A stretch of DNA of 64,000 nt from contig NZ_JARWNX010000047.1 in NCBI RefSeq assembly GCF_029868385.1, positions 1-64,000 on the forward strand, written 5' to 3'. The notes below the pieces were generated by a model. That model ran no database searches. It was not told the origin of the DNA and saw only the letters and a list, made by a program, of their open reading frames with translations. Positions 57,072 through 64,000 of the stretch are shown in pieces. The translations under genes and the position numbers were made by a program. Source of the stretch: Nocardia cyriacigeorgica (GTDB taxonomy: Bacteria; Actinomycetota; Actinomycetes; Mycobacteriales; Mycobacteriaceae). Within the stretch, counting starts at the first letter, position 1; every line of letters begins with the position of its first letter.

Positions 57072-57113
57072 TTGTTACCGGAGAGTATTCTTCTCTTGTT
57101 ACCGGAAAGTATT
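57072..57113. repeat. Pair of 18-bp direct repeats in an AT-richer intergenic region
   Basis: TTGTTACCGGAGAGTATT (57072-57089) and TTGTTACCGGAAAGTATT (57096-57113) differ at one base and are spaced 24 bp apart. They lie in the 508-base gap 56771-57278, which otherwise holds nothing recognisable and is less GC-rich than its surroundings. Possible regulator-binding sites for the gene at 57279. Confidence 0.6.
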
Positions 57114-57278
57114 GTGTCGCAGGTCTCTTTGTGAGGCAAACGTCATTTGAGCTGCGTATCTGATGCTCTAGGCTGGTCGATGTCGACGATGACAAGGACC
57201 TCATCGAGGGCGTGACGCGCGCCCTCGACATTCGCGAAAATGCGAAACAATTTATCCAAAGGTTGAATTCGAAAAACA

Positions 57279-58292
57279 ATGGAACACGCACCCCACGGGC
57301 AAGTCGACGATGTCATGCACAACCGTTCCGAATTTCGATCCGCTTGGAAATGCTGGTCCATCACAGCACTGAGCCTGCTCACCCTCGTACTTCTGTTCCA
57401 GCCGTGGTTGTCGGCCTCGGGCCCCCACGGCGACGTGCAGACCGACGCGTTCGGCCGGATGGACGGCTCCGTCCCCGCGCTCCGCATCTTCGGCGAGCCC
57501 GTAGTCTCCATCAACGGTTTGTGGGGGATGCTCATCGGTGTGACCGCGATAGCCGCCCTGTTCGGGGCGCAGCTGCATCGGATCATCGGTGTCGGACGGT
57601 CCCTGGCGATCGGCGCCAGTACGGCCAATGCCGTACTCGTTCCGTTGACCCTGTTGTATCTCAACGGGAAGGCGCCGGAACTCGAGGAGATGACGAAAGA
57701 TCATGACGAGCTGAAAGAGACGCTCGGCAACTTCCTGAAGAGTGTCTTCGGCGGCAGCACACAACCGGCCGCTGCCGAGACGGCGAAGACCGCGGCGACC
57801 GCCGCCCTGACGAATCAGGCCCTGATCTGCGGTCTCGTCGTCGCCCTCACCGCCGCGATCGCCGTCAGCATCCGCAACCGGCCCCGCCCGGCCGCCGACA
57901 CCGGCTCCCAGGAGGAGCTCTCGGACCCGTCGACCGCCGATGCGGCCCCGATCCACGTCGATGATGCCGCCGACGTCATGGAGCGCAAGCTCGAACACAT
58001 CCTGCAACACAAATATCACCTGATCGAACCGGCCGAGGTCGAAGACGACGAGCATGGCCTGGCCCACGAAGTCGGCCAACAACGTCTCCTGCCACGGTCG
58101 GAGCGCCCCCACCGCAGCGATGGTCAGACGTCCAGGCAGACCCGCCGCCGTCCTCGGCCGCGGCCCGCGAACCCGACAACCGAGAAGTCGCAGGTTACGC
58201 CGTGGGTCGCTGCTTCTCAGAGTGGTCGGCTCGCAACGCCTTCGCGGATATCGTCCACCGCGCTCGCCGAACGCCAACGCTCCCACAGATAA
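57279..58292 (+). CDS. Membrane protein of unknown function
   Basis: The 337-residue protein has a hydrophobic segment near residue 30 (WSITALSLLTLVLLFQPWL), an extracytoplasmic region (SGPHGDVQTDAFGRMDGS), two to three more helices (ISINGLWGMLIGVTAIAALFG-like, and near 190), and a charged C-terminal tail. The last ~100 residues are Arg/Pro/Ser-rich and may be read-through of non-coding sequence. ATG 57315 is an alternative start. Upstream direct repeats at 57072 may control it. No family is recognised. Confidence 0.55.
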   Translation: MEHAPHGQVDDVMHNRSEFRSAWKCWSITALSLLTLVLLFQPWLSASGPHGDVQTDAFGRMDGSVPALRIFGEPVVSINGLWGMLIGVTAIAALFGAQLHRIIGVGRSLAIGASTANAVLVPLTLLYLNGKAPELEEMTKDHDELKETLGNFLKSVFGGSTQPAAAETAKTAATAALTNQALICGLVVALTAAIAVSIRNRPRPAADTGSQEELSDPSTADAAPIHVDDAADVMERKLEHILQHKYHLIEPAEVEDDEHGLAHEVGQQRLLPRSERPHRSDGQTSRQTRRRPRPRPANPTTEKSQVTPWVAASQSGRLATPSRISSTALAERQRSHR

Positions 58293-58395
58293 GACCCGTC
58301 GGCTGCCGTCCCACGGTGGTCGTCACCGACGGCGACCACTTCGATGGTCTGGATGTCCGCGTCGAACCTGCGCTCATGTTCCACTGACGACCGAC

Positions 58396-58435
58396 CTACC
58401 GCGTCCCGGAAACTACATCTCCCGGGACGCGGTAG
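58396..58435. terminator. Bidirectional hairpin terminator
   Basis: CTACCGCGTCCCGG (58396-58409) pairs perfectly with CCGGGACGCGGTAG (58422-58435) around a 12-base loop, between the convergent genes ending at 58292 and 58444. Confidence 0.75.
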
Positions 58436-58443
58436 GCGTTGGA

Positions 58444-59145
58444 TCACTTGGCCGGGAACGGTGCGTTGATGGTGGTGATGTACTGGATCACCGCGCCGAT
58501 GGCCACGGGTGTGGTGATCAGGATCTGGCCCGCCACGGCGCCCAGGCTACCGACGGCCATCACACCGCCGAGGCAGCCGATGGCGGCGGCGGGGATGAAG
58601 GGGCCGAACAGGCCGATGATGGTGGCCGAGGCGATGGTCGCACCCGCGATGCCGCCGAGTACGCAACCGACTGCCGCACCACCTAATCCGCCGACGAGCG
58701 CCGCGACGCTGGCGCCGAAGCCGACCGTGCTGGTCATTCGGCTCCACGCATCCTTCTCACGGTCGTACTCGGATTTGTAGGTGGCCTTGTCCTCGAAGGG
58801 GAGAGCCACCGGCCGGTAGGCGGCGTGGGCGAGATCGAATTGCGGGGTGAGTGTGGCAGTACGGCCGGAGATCTCGGCCGCGATCGGGAACTCGAACTCG
58901 TCCACCCGGAATGCCAGCGGCATCCCCGCGAGCACACTGCCGTTGGGCGCCTTGATTTTCAGCACCCGGTCTTCGACCACCAGCGAACCCGCGTCGGTGT
59001 TGATGACGCTGGTGGTGTCGGTGGCCGTCGCGGTGAAGCCGACCGCCTCGGGCTGTGGCGTGGGCGCGGCCTGGGCAGGGGTTGCGGTCAAGCCGAGGGC
59101 GGTGGTCGCGGCGATGGTCAGCAGGGCGAATGTGTTGATCTTCAT
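58444..59145 (-). CDS. Secreted protein with glycine-zipper region
   Basis: The 233-residue precursor has a signal peptide ending LTATPAQAA (residue 27), a beta-rich middle (SLVVEDRVLKIKAPNGS; ISGRTATLTPQFDLAHAAY), a charged helix, and a Gly/Ala-rich hydrophobic region (FGASVAALVGGLGGAAVGC, then three similar segments) like a glycine zipper that may insert in membranes. ATG 59145 follows AAGGAATTA. This architecture is common among nocardial secreted proteins of unknown function. Confidence 0.75.
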   Translation of the reverse strand: MKINTFALLTIAATTALGLTATPAQAAPTPQPEAVGFTATATDTTSVINTDAGSLVVEDRVLKIKAPNGSVLAGMPLAFRVDEFEFPIAAEISGRTATLTPQFDLAHAAYRPVALPFEDKATYKSEYDREKDAWSRMTSTVGFGASVAALVGGLGGAAVGCVLGGIAGATIASATIIGLFGPFIPAAAIGCLGGVMAVGSLGAVAGQILITTPVAIGAVIQYITTINAPFPAK

Positions 59146-59274
59146 GGGGGTAATTCCTTGTCGTAGGTAGATGCGCGTCGCGTGGGCGGATACGGGTGCG
59201 TCCACGCGATCGAGCGCACGGCGAAGTCGGGCCCACGTCGGTCGTGGGCCCGCGAGTCGAAGATGTATGGGTGG

Positions 59275-60729
59275 CTACCCGGTGGCGCGACCCCGGACGA
59301 GGCCGATCACCACATCGATCAGCAAGAACCCGAGCAGGCTCACCCCGATCAGCGGCGCGAACCAACCGATCAGCAGCGTCACCGCCGCCAGCGGCACGAT
59401 CAGCACCAGCGGACTACGCCGCGACCAACCGCGCTGCGGAGGCTTGCCGACGGCGAACCGCCCGGCATCGCGGATCGGGCGCCGCCGCCACCACAGCAGA
59501 TAACCGCGCACGATCACCGTGATCAGGCCGATCATCACCGTGAGCAGCAGCAACTGGTTGAGCAGCCCGAACATCAGCCCCATATGGAACTGGATGCCCC
59601 AGTTGGACAGCTTGGCCATGAGCGGCCAATCGGCGTAGGGCAGTCGCGCGGTGATGGAACCGGTGGCGCCGTCGACCGCGACCGCGTCGACGGTGTAGAC
59701 GCCGGGCAGACGCCGTTCCTTGATCGAGAACGCCGTCGAATCGTCGGCGGGAATCGCGATCTCCGCGGGCCGATCGATTCCGGCCGCGCGCGCCGCCTCG
59801 ACCACCCGATCCAGTTGCACCACTCGATTGCCGGGATCGCCGACGGGCATGGGCGCCGAATCACCGTGGTGGTGGTCGCCGCCCGCATGGGTCGCCGGTG
59901 CATCCGATCCGGGCAGTGCGGTGCTGACCGCGGGTGTGGTCCAGCTGAGGTTCTCGCGCAGTTCGGTGATGTTCGCACCGGCATAGGTCGACCAGGTCAT
60001 TCCCGTCGCCGACAGCAGGAGCAACACCGGAAGGATCCAGAAACCCACGGCACCATGCCAATTCAGAGTGCGCGCACGTCCGCTGCCGGAACGATCCGGC
60101 AACAGCAGCCATCCGGCCGAATTGCGCTCGCGCCTGGCACGTACCCGGCGGACCCACAACAGCAGACCGGCCGCCCCGATCACCCACAGCCACGATGCGG
60201 CCAGTTCGCTGTAGAGCCTGCCGGGCTCACCCAGATGCAGATCACGGTGCAGCCGGTCGATCCAGGTGCGCATGGGTAGCGCCCCCGAACTGCCGTAGAC
60301 CACGGATTCACCGACCGGTGTCGCGGTCGCCGGATCCACGAACACCGCGCGCCGCTCGGATTCCCCGAGCGTCGGATCGCTGAAGATCACCCGTGTGGTG
60401 TCGCCCGGTTCGGGTGCCGGTGCCACGGCGACCAACGCCAGATCGGGCCGGTGGGCGACGGCGGCGTCGACCTGCTGGGAGACCGGCCGCGCGGGCCCCG
60501 ACGAATCGACGTGCAGCAGATCGCTGCTCACGATCGACTCCAGCGTCGGCGCGATCGCGTACAGCGCGCCGGTGACGGCCGCGATCAGGATGAAGGGGCC
60601 GACGAAGACCCCGGCATAGAAATGCAGCCGCAGCGCCAATGCGCGGGCGGCGGCACCCGGACTCGGCCGTCGCGGTCCGGGTGGGGAGGTGGACTCCTGC
60701 GGTGGAGTCCCGATATCAGTGGTACTCAT
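59275..60729 (-). CDS. PepSY-associated membrane protein
   Basis: The 484-residue protein has the PepSY_TM layout: N-terminal helix (LRLHFYAGVFVGPFILIAAV), a PepSY-like external domain, helix pair with WLWVIGAAGLLLWVRR, conserved NWHGAVGFWILPVLLLLSATG, a His-rich insertion AGGDHHHGDSAP near residue 285, and further helices. Homologues are tied to iron or copper handling. Start ATG 60729. Its upstream region contains a long degenerate 20-bp repeat array. Confidence 0.87.
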   Translation of the reverse strand: MSTTDIGTPPQESTSPPGPRRPSPGAAARALALRLHFYAGVFVGPFILIAAVTGALYAIAPTLESIVSSDLLHVDSSGPARPVSQQVDAAVAHRPDLALVAVAPAPEPGDTTRVIFSDPTLGESERRAVFVDPATATPVGESVVYGSSGALPMRTWIDRLHRDLHLGEPGRLYSELAASWLWVIGAAGLLLWVRRVRARRERNSAGWLLLPDRSGSGRARTLNWHGAVGFWILPVLLLLSATGMTWSTYAGANITELRENLSWTTPAVSTALPGSDAPATHAGGDHHHGDSAPMPVGDPGNRVVQLDRVVEAARAAGIDRPAEIAIPADDSTAFSIKERRLPGVYTVDAVAVDGATGSITARLPYADWPLMAKLSNWGIQFHMGLMFGLLNQLLLLTVMIGLITVIVRGYLLWWRRRPIRDAGRFAVGKPPQRGWSRRSPLVLIVPLAAVTLLIGWFAPLIGVSLLGFLLIDVVIGLVRGRATG

Positions 60730-60976
60730 CGTTGTTCGACTACGTCCTGTGCGAGACGCCCAGCCGCCGACACACCCTGGCCAGGACCTGGGTTGTTCGA
60801 CAGCTCGAATGGGCGAGGTGGAATCCCGGACACGAGACGATCGCGGTGGTCGTCTGCTGCGCGGATGCCTGGACCGAGGTCGCCGGATCAGCGCGGACAG
60901 CATGCTCACGTCGGCCGAACCGCAGAACACTCCGCTGACCCACGCAGCACCGGCGGCGTCACAGCGGAACCACCGT

Positions 60977-61820
60977 GAGCGACGCGGTACTGCACCATGC
61001 CCCGCGGTACTGCACCGGGTTGTGCGGTACCGCGTTGCGCCACGCGGGACTTCAGCGAGCCACACGGTGCTCCACCGAGCCATGCGGGACCAGTCTGAGC
61101 CACGCGGTGCTGCGGTGCAGCGCCGAGCTACGCGGTGCTGCGCCGAGTAACGCGGTGCTGCGCTGAGCCACGCGGAACTACAGCAAGCCACGCGTGCTGC
61201 GCCCAGCTGCGCGGACCGGGGCGAGCGCCGCGGTGCTGCGCTGAGTGCTGCGAGAGCTTCAGCGAGCCACGCGGTGCTACGCCGAGCCATGCGGAGCTTT
61301 CAACAAGCCACGTGTGGCTCCACCAGCCATGCGTTGCTCGACCGAGCTACACGGAGCTGCGGTGAACTACGCGGAGTTACGCCGAGCCTCGCGTGGCTTC
61401 AGCGAGCTACACGGTGCTGTGCCAGCCATCTGGCGCCGAGCTTTGCGGCACCAGGACGAGCGACGCGGTGCTCCACCGAGCTACGCGGGACTTCGGCGAG
61501 CCACGCGGTGCTGCGCCCGAGCCATGCGGTGCTGCGGTGAGCTGCGCGGAACTACCACGAAACTACGCGGAGTTACGCCGAGCCACGCGTGACTACAGCG
61601 AGCCACGTGGGGCTGCTGAGCTACGCGGAACTACAGCAAGCCGCGCGGTGCTGCGTCGAACCACGCGGTGGTCGACGGAGCTACAGCGAGCTACGCCGAG
61701 CTACCGCCAGCCACGTGGGGCCTGCGCCGGTCGTGCGGTGCTGTGCCGAGCGCCAACGGGTGCGCGGGAGTACGGCGAGTCACGCGGGGCTACAGCGAGC
61801 CATGCACAACTACGGCGACA
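60977..61820. repeat. Degenerate 20-bp tandem repeat array, about 40 units
   Basis: About 845 bases are built from 20-bp units with approximate consensus GAGCCACGCGGTGCTGCGCC, for example GAGCTACGCGGTGCTGCGCC and GAGCCACGCGGAACTACAGC. A few units are 18, 19 or 21 bases. Copies are diverged at 2-8 positions. The period is not a multiple of three, and the translations are low-complexity (RATRCC-, ELRGA-like), so it is not a coding repeat. It fills most of the 1.17-kb gap between the PepSY gene start and the next gene's stop. The 247 bases on the PepSY side (60730-60976) hold no gene. Confidence 0.85.
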
Positions 61821-61895
61821 TCACGCACACCTGCGGTGCGGCGATGCAGGCCTACGGCCTACGAGAGCACATCTTCTTGTGTCCGAGAGATGGAT

Positions 61896-62459
61896 TCAGA
61901 GACGAACGACCGAAGGGGGGCCGCGGGTCCGTCGCGCTTCGGCCGCGAGCACACGCAGGATGACGCGATCGCGATGGCTGGTGCGCAGGGGAGCGGGCCC
62001 TGCAATGGCGGGCGGGTGGTACCGCATGGGCAGGACTCGGGCCAGGGCCGAGCCGCCGATCCGGTAGGTGATTTCGGCGCCCCGGATCAGCGCCGCCGCC
62101 ACCACGACCGCGACCAGGTGCGCGGCGATCATGGCGGGCGTCAGCTGCATATCTCCGTGATGCAGATGTCCCGAACCCCACCCCATCGAGAGGTGGCCGA
62201 GGAGCTGGCCCGCGGCGAGCACCGTGATCAGCCCGGTTGTTCCGGTCCGCAACGGGCCGAATCCGCCGACCAGGGCACCCACCAGCGCGGAGGCGGCGAG
62301 GAGCAGGACGAGGGTGGCGCCGCTCGGCGCCATCCCACCGGAGGCCCAGCCGTGCGCCGCCACCGAGACCGTGCCCGACAACGATCCGGCCGCCCCGCCG
62401 CGCATATGCGCAATGCCGCTGCGGTCATCCGCAGGGGGTCGGCCGAACCTGATGATCAC
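61896..62459 (-). CDS. Small membrane protein with His-rich loop
   Basis: The ~187-residue protein has four to five helices (ATLVLLLAASALVGALVGG; LITVLAAGQLLGHLSMG; MIAAHLVAVVVAAALI) and a loop GSGHLHHGDMQLT with three His, suggestive of metal contact. Similar proteins sit near copper or PepSY genes in actinomycetes, and the next gene downstream on this strand is the PepSY protein, though separated by the repeat array. Start GTG 62459 is provisional; ATG at the MRGGAAGS position is an alternative. Confidence 0.6.
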   Translation of the reverse strand: MIIRFGRPPADDRSGIAHMRGGAAGSLSGTVSVAAHGWASGGMAPSGATLVLLLAASALVGALVGGFGPLRTGTTGLITVLAAGQLLGHLSMGWGSGHLHHGDMQLTPAMIAAHLVAVVVAAALIRGAEITYRIGGSALARVLPMRYHPPAIAGPAPLRTSHRDRVILRVLAAEARRTRGPPSVVRL

Positions 62460-62528
62460 GCGCTGATGATAGCCGAGGGGTATTCATCCGATGTCTACCT
62501 CGGCCGCTATCGGGTAGCGGGCACGGGC

Positions 62529-64000
62529 CTATGACGCGTCGACGTCCATCTCGATCAGCGGCTTACGCAGGAGCTTGCCGGTGGCGTTGCGCGGTAGTTC
62601 GTCGAGGAAGATCACTTCGCGCGGCACCTTGTAGCGGGCCAGGTTCTGCTTGACGTAGTCCTTGATCTCCTGGACGTCGCGAGCCGAATCGGGCCCGGGC
62701 ACGACGAATGCGCGCAGCCGCTTGCCGAACTCGCGGTCGTCGACGCCGACGACGGCCGCCTCCAGCACGTCGGGACGGTTGGACAGCAGGTGCTCGACCT
62801 CCTGCGGGAAGACGTTCTCGCCACCGGAGACGATCATGTCGTCGTCGCGGCCGTCGATGAACAGCAGACCGTCCTCATCGAAATGGCCGACGTCACCGCT
62901 GGACATCATGCCGTCCACCCGCTCCTTGGTGCGGCCGTCGGTGTAGGCGCGGAATCCGTGCGCGTTCTCGATGAAGATCGTGCCGGTGACATTCGGCTCG
63001 GTGATGAGCTTGCGGTTCTCGTCGTAGAGGGCGATCCGGATACCGGCGGGTGGGCGCCCGGCGGTGCTCGGGGCCTTGCGCATGTCGTGCGGTGTCGCCA
63101 CCGTGATCACGGCGCATTCGGTGGAGCCGTACAGGTTGTAGAGCACCGGGCCGAAGTACTCGTCGGTGCGCACCACCACGTCCGGCGGAATCGCCGAACC
63201 CGCCGCGAAGATCACCCGCAGCGTCGACATATCGTATTTCGCGAGCACGTCGGCGGGCAGGTCGAGCATCCGTTGCAGCATGGTCGGCACCACGACCAGC
63301 GAATCCGCGCGGTGTTTCACGATATTGGCCAACGTCAGCTCGGGGTCGAAGCGGCGTTGCTGGAAGATCACCCGGTTGCCGAGCGCGAGACCGAGGGTGA
63401 ACTGCGAGAGCCCGGTGCCGTGGAAGATCGGGGCCGCCATCACCATGGTGCCGTTCTTCGGCAGCGGCACCCGGTCGAGGAATTGGGCCGACATGAACGG
63501 GCTGACCCGGTCGCGTGGGGCGCCCTTCGGGGTGCCGGTGGTGCCGCTGGTGAGGATCACCATGCCGCCGGGCTTGGCCGGAGCCGGCATGGTTTCGGTG
63601 GAGCGGCCCGCCGACAACGATTCGATGGTCGGGATCGACGCGTCGGCGCCGTCTTTTTCATCCACCCAGGTCAGCACTCGTGGAATATCGGCGGGGATGG
63701 CGCTCATCAGGTCGAAGAACTCGCTGTCGTGCAGCACCGCCTTGATCTTCTCGCGGGCCGCCACATCGGCGAACTGGGGTTTGGCGAAGCCGGTGTTCAT
63801 CAGCACCGCGCGTACGCCGAGCTTCCCGGCGGCGAGCAGGCTCAGCACCATACCGCGATGGTCACGGGCCAGCACCGCGATGACATCGCCCTGACCGATG
63901 CCCTTCGCGGCCAGACCGCGGGCGAAGGCGTTGGACAGCTCGTCGAGCTGACCGAAGGTGAGTTCACCCTGCTCGTCGACGATCGCGGCGGACTGCGGCC
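62529..64000 (-). CDS. Acyl-CoA synthetase (FadD-type), N-terminus beyond the window
   Basis: The coding frame continues past the right edge (AAIVDEQGELTFGQLDELSN at the margin), so the N-terminal ~50-100 residues are missing. Seen: P-loop VILTSGTTGTPKG, YNLYGSTECAVIT, MSSGDVGHFDEDG, RDDDMIVSGGENVFPQEVE and the catalytic-lysine segment PRNATGKLLRKPL. It belongs to the FadD2/FadD12-like fatty acyl-CoA ligases of mycolic actinomycetes. No KstR-type site is visible because the promoter is outside the window. Confidence 0.88.
   Translation of the reverse strand, partial: PQSAAIVDEQGELTFGQLDELSNAFARGLAAKGIGQGDVIAVLARDHRGMVLSLLAAGKLGVRAVLMNTGFAKPQFADVAAREKIKAVLHDSEFFDLMSAIPADIPRVLTWVDEKDGADASIPTIESLSAGRSTETMPAPAKPGGMVILTSGTTGTPKGAPRDRVSPFMSAQFLDRVPLPKNGTMVMAAPIFHGTGLSQFTLGLALGNRVIFQQRRFDPELTLANIVKHRADSLVVVPTMLQRMLDLPADVLAKYDMSTLRVIFAAGSAIPPDVVVRTDEYFGPVLYNLYGSTECAVITVATPHDMRKAPSTAGRPPAGIRIALYDENRKLITEPNVTGTIFIENAHGFRAYTDGRTKERVDGMMSSGDVGHFDEDGLLFIDGRDDDMIVSGGENVFPQEVEHLLSNRPDVLEAAVVGVDDREFGKRLRAFVVPGPDSARDVQEIKDYVKQNLARYKVPREVIFLDELPRNATGKLLRKPLIEMDVDAS

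Noticed and set aside
58202..58387. Frame resembling a Phd/YefM antitoxin (EWSARNAFADIVHRARR, then VVVTDGDHFDGL)
   Set aside because: Similarity is weak and partial, no toxin partner is present, and it overlaps the tail of the preceding gene. It could be a decayed antitoxin.
60730..61895. CRISPR array
   Set aside because: The repeats are contiguous 20-bp units without spacers, and no cas genes are present.
60975..62067. Several long plus-strand frames across the 20-bp repeat array that look like repeat proteins (ELRGA-like, RATRCC-like)
   Set aside because: The 20-bp period shifts frame every unit, several frames are open at once because the consensus lacks stops, and translations are low-complexity without a start signal or family.

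Overview
The window looks like the chromosome of a mycolic-acid actinomycete, most likely Nocardia or a close relative. It is GC-rich. Its first 10 kb has the gene order of the Mycobacterium tuberculosis Rv3192-Rv3197 neighbourhood. The two initiator tRNAs carry the mycobacterial C1-U72 acceptor pair. FadD-type ligases and two KstR-type cholesterol operators add to the picture.

Layout. 1-9.4 kb: remnant of a serine hydrolase, a dispersed hairpin repeat, ABC1-family protein, orphan cyclodehydratase-like protein, DUF2342 metalloprotease-like protein, PDZ-Lon-like protease, PPA1309 protein and a UPF0182 membrane protein. 9.5-12.4 kb: an Rpf-like protein and a HerA-like ATPase between two identical initiator tRNA genes. 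12.4-14.2 kb: a divergent methyltransferase/secreted lipase pair. 14.2-39.5 kb: a metallophore locus. 39.7-42.5 kb: DMT transporter, TetR regulator and AurF-like diiron oxygenase with a long palindrome upstream. 42.6-47.4 kb: the zinc importer aztABCD, with an unusual AztB-AztD fusion. 47.5-56.8 kb: methyltransferase, a KstR-box pair (SnoaL-like protein and acyl ligase), a putative DUF6319-type protein, a diguanylate cyclase/acyltransferase/pyruvoyl arginine decarboxylase operon, galactokinase and a Pro/Gln-rich membrane protein. 56.8-64 kb: membrane and secreted proteins, a PepSY protein, an ~845-bp array of degenerate 20-bp repeats, and an acyl-CoA ligase that runs off the right end.

The main system is the 14.2-39.5 kb locus. 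A first, translationally coupled operon encodes a 3062-residue synthetase (fatty acyl-AMP ligase, carrier, three heterocyclization domains, one Cys-type adenylation domain, one methyltransferase, three PCPs), a PchF-like synthetase (docking, Cy, A with embedded MT, PCP, TE), two reductases, a type II thioesterase and an AlkB-type membrane monooxygenase. A second operon encodes a YbtPQ/IrtAB-like ABC pair plus an ECF transporter (MptD-type S, T, double ATPase). No salicylate synthase or aryl ligase is present, so the starter should be a fatty acid. The expected product is a lipid-tailed tandem thiazoline/thiazolidine metallophore. Near-identical 15-bp Zur-like inverted repeats lie before both operons and between aztA and aztB. 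A weaker one lies at the methyltransferase/lipase pair. Together they suggest a zinc-starvation island combining zincophore synthesis, zincophore uptake and high-affinity Zn uptake. Zinc specificity and product structure are inferences from the sequence.
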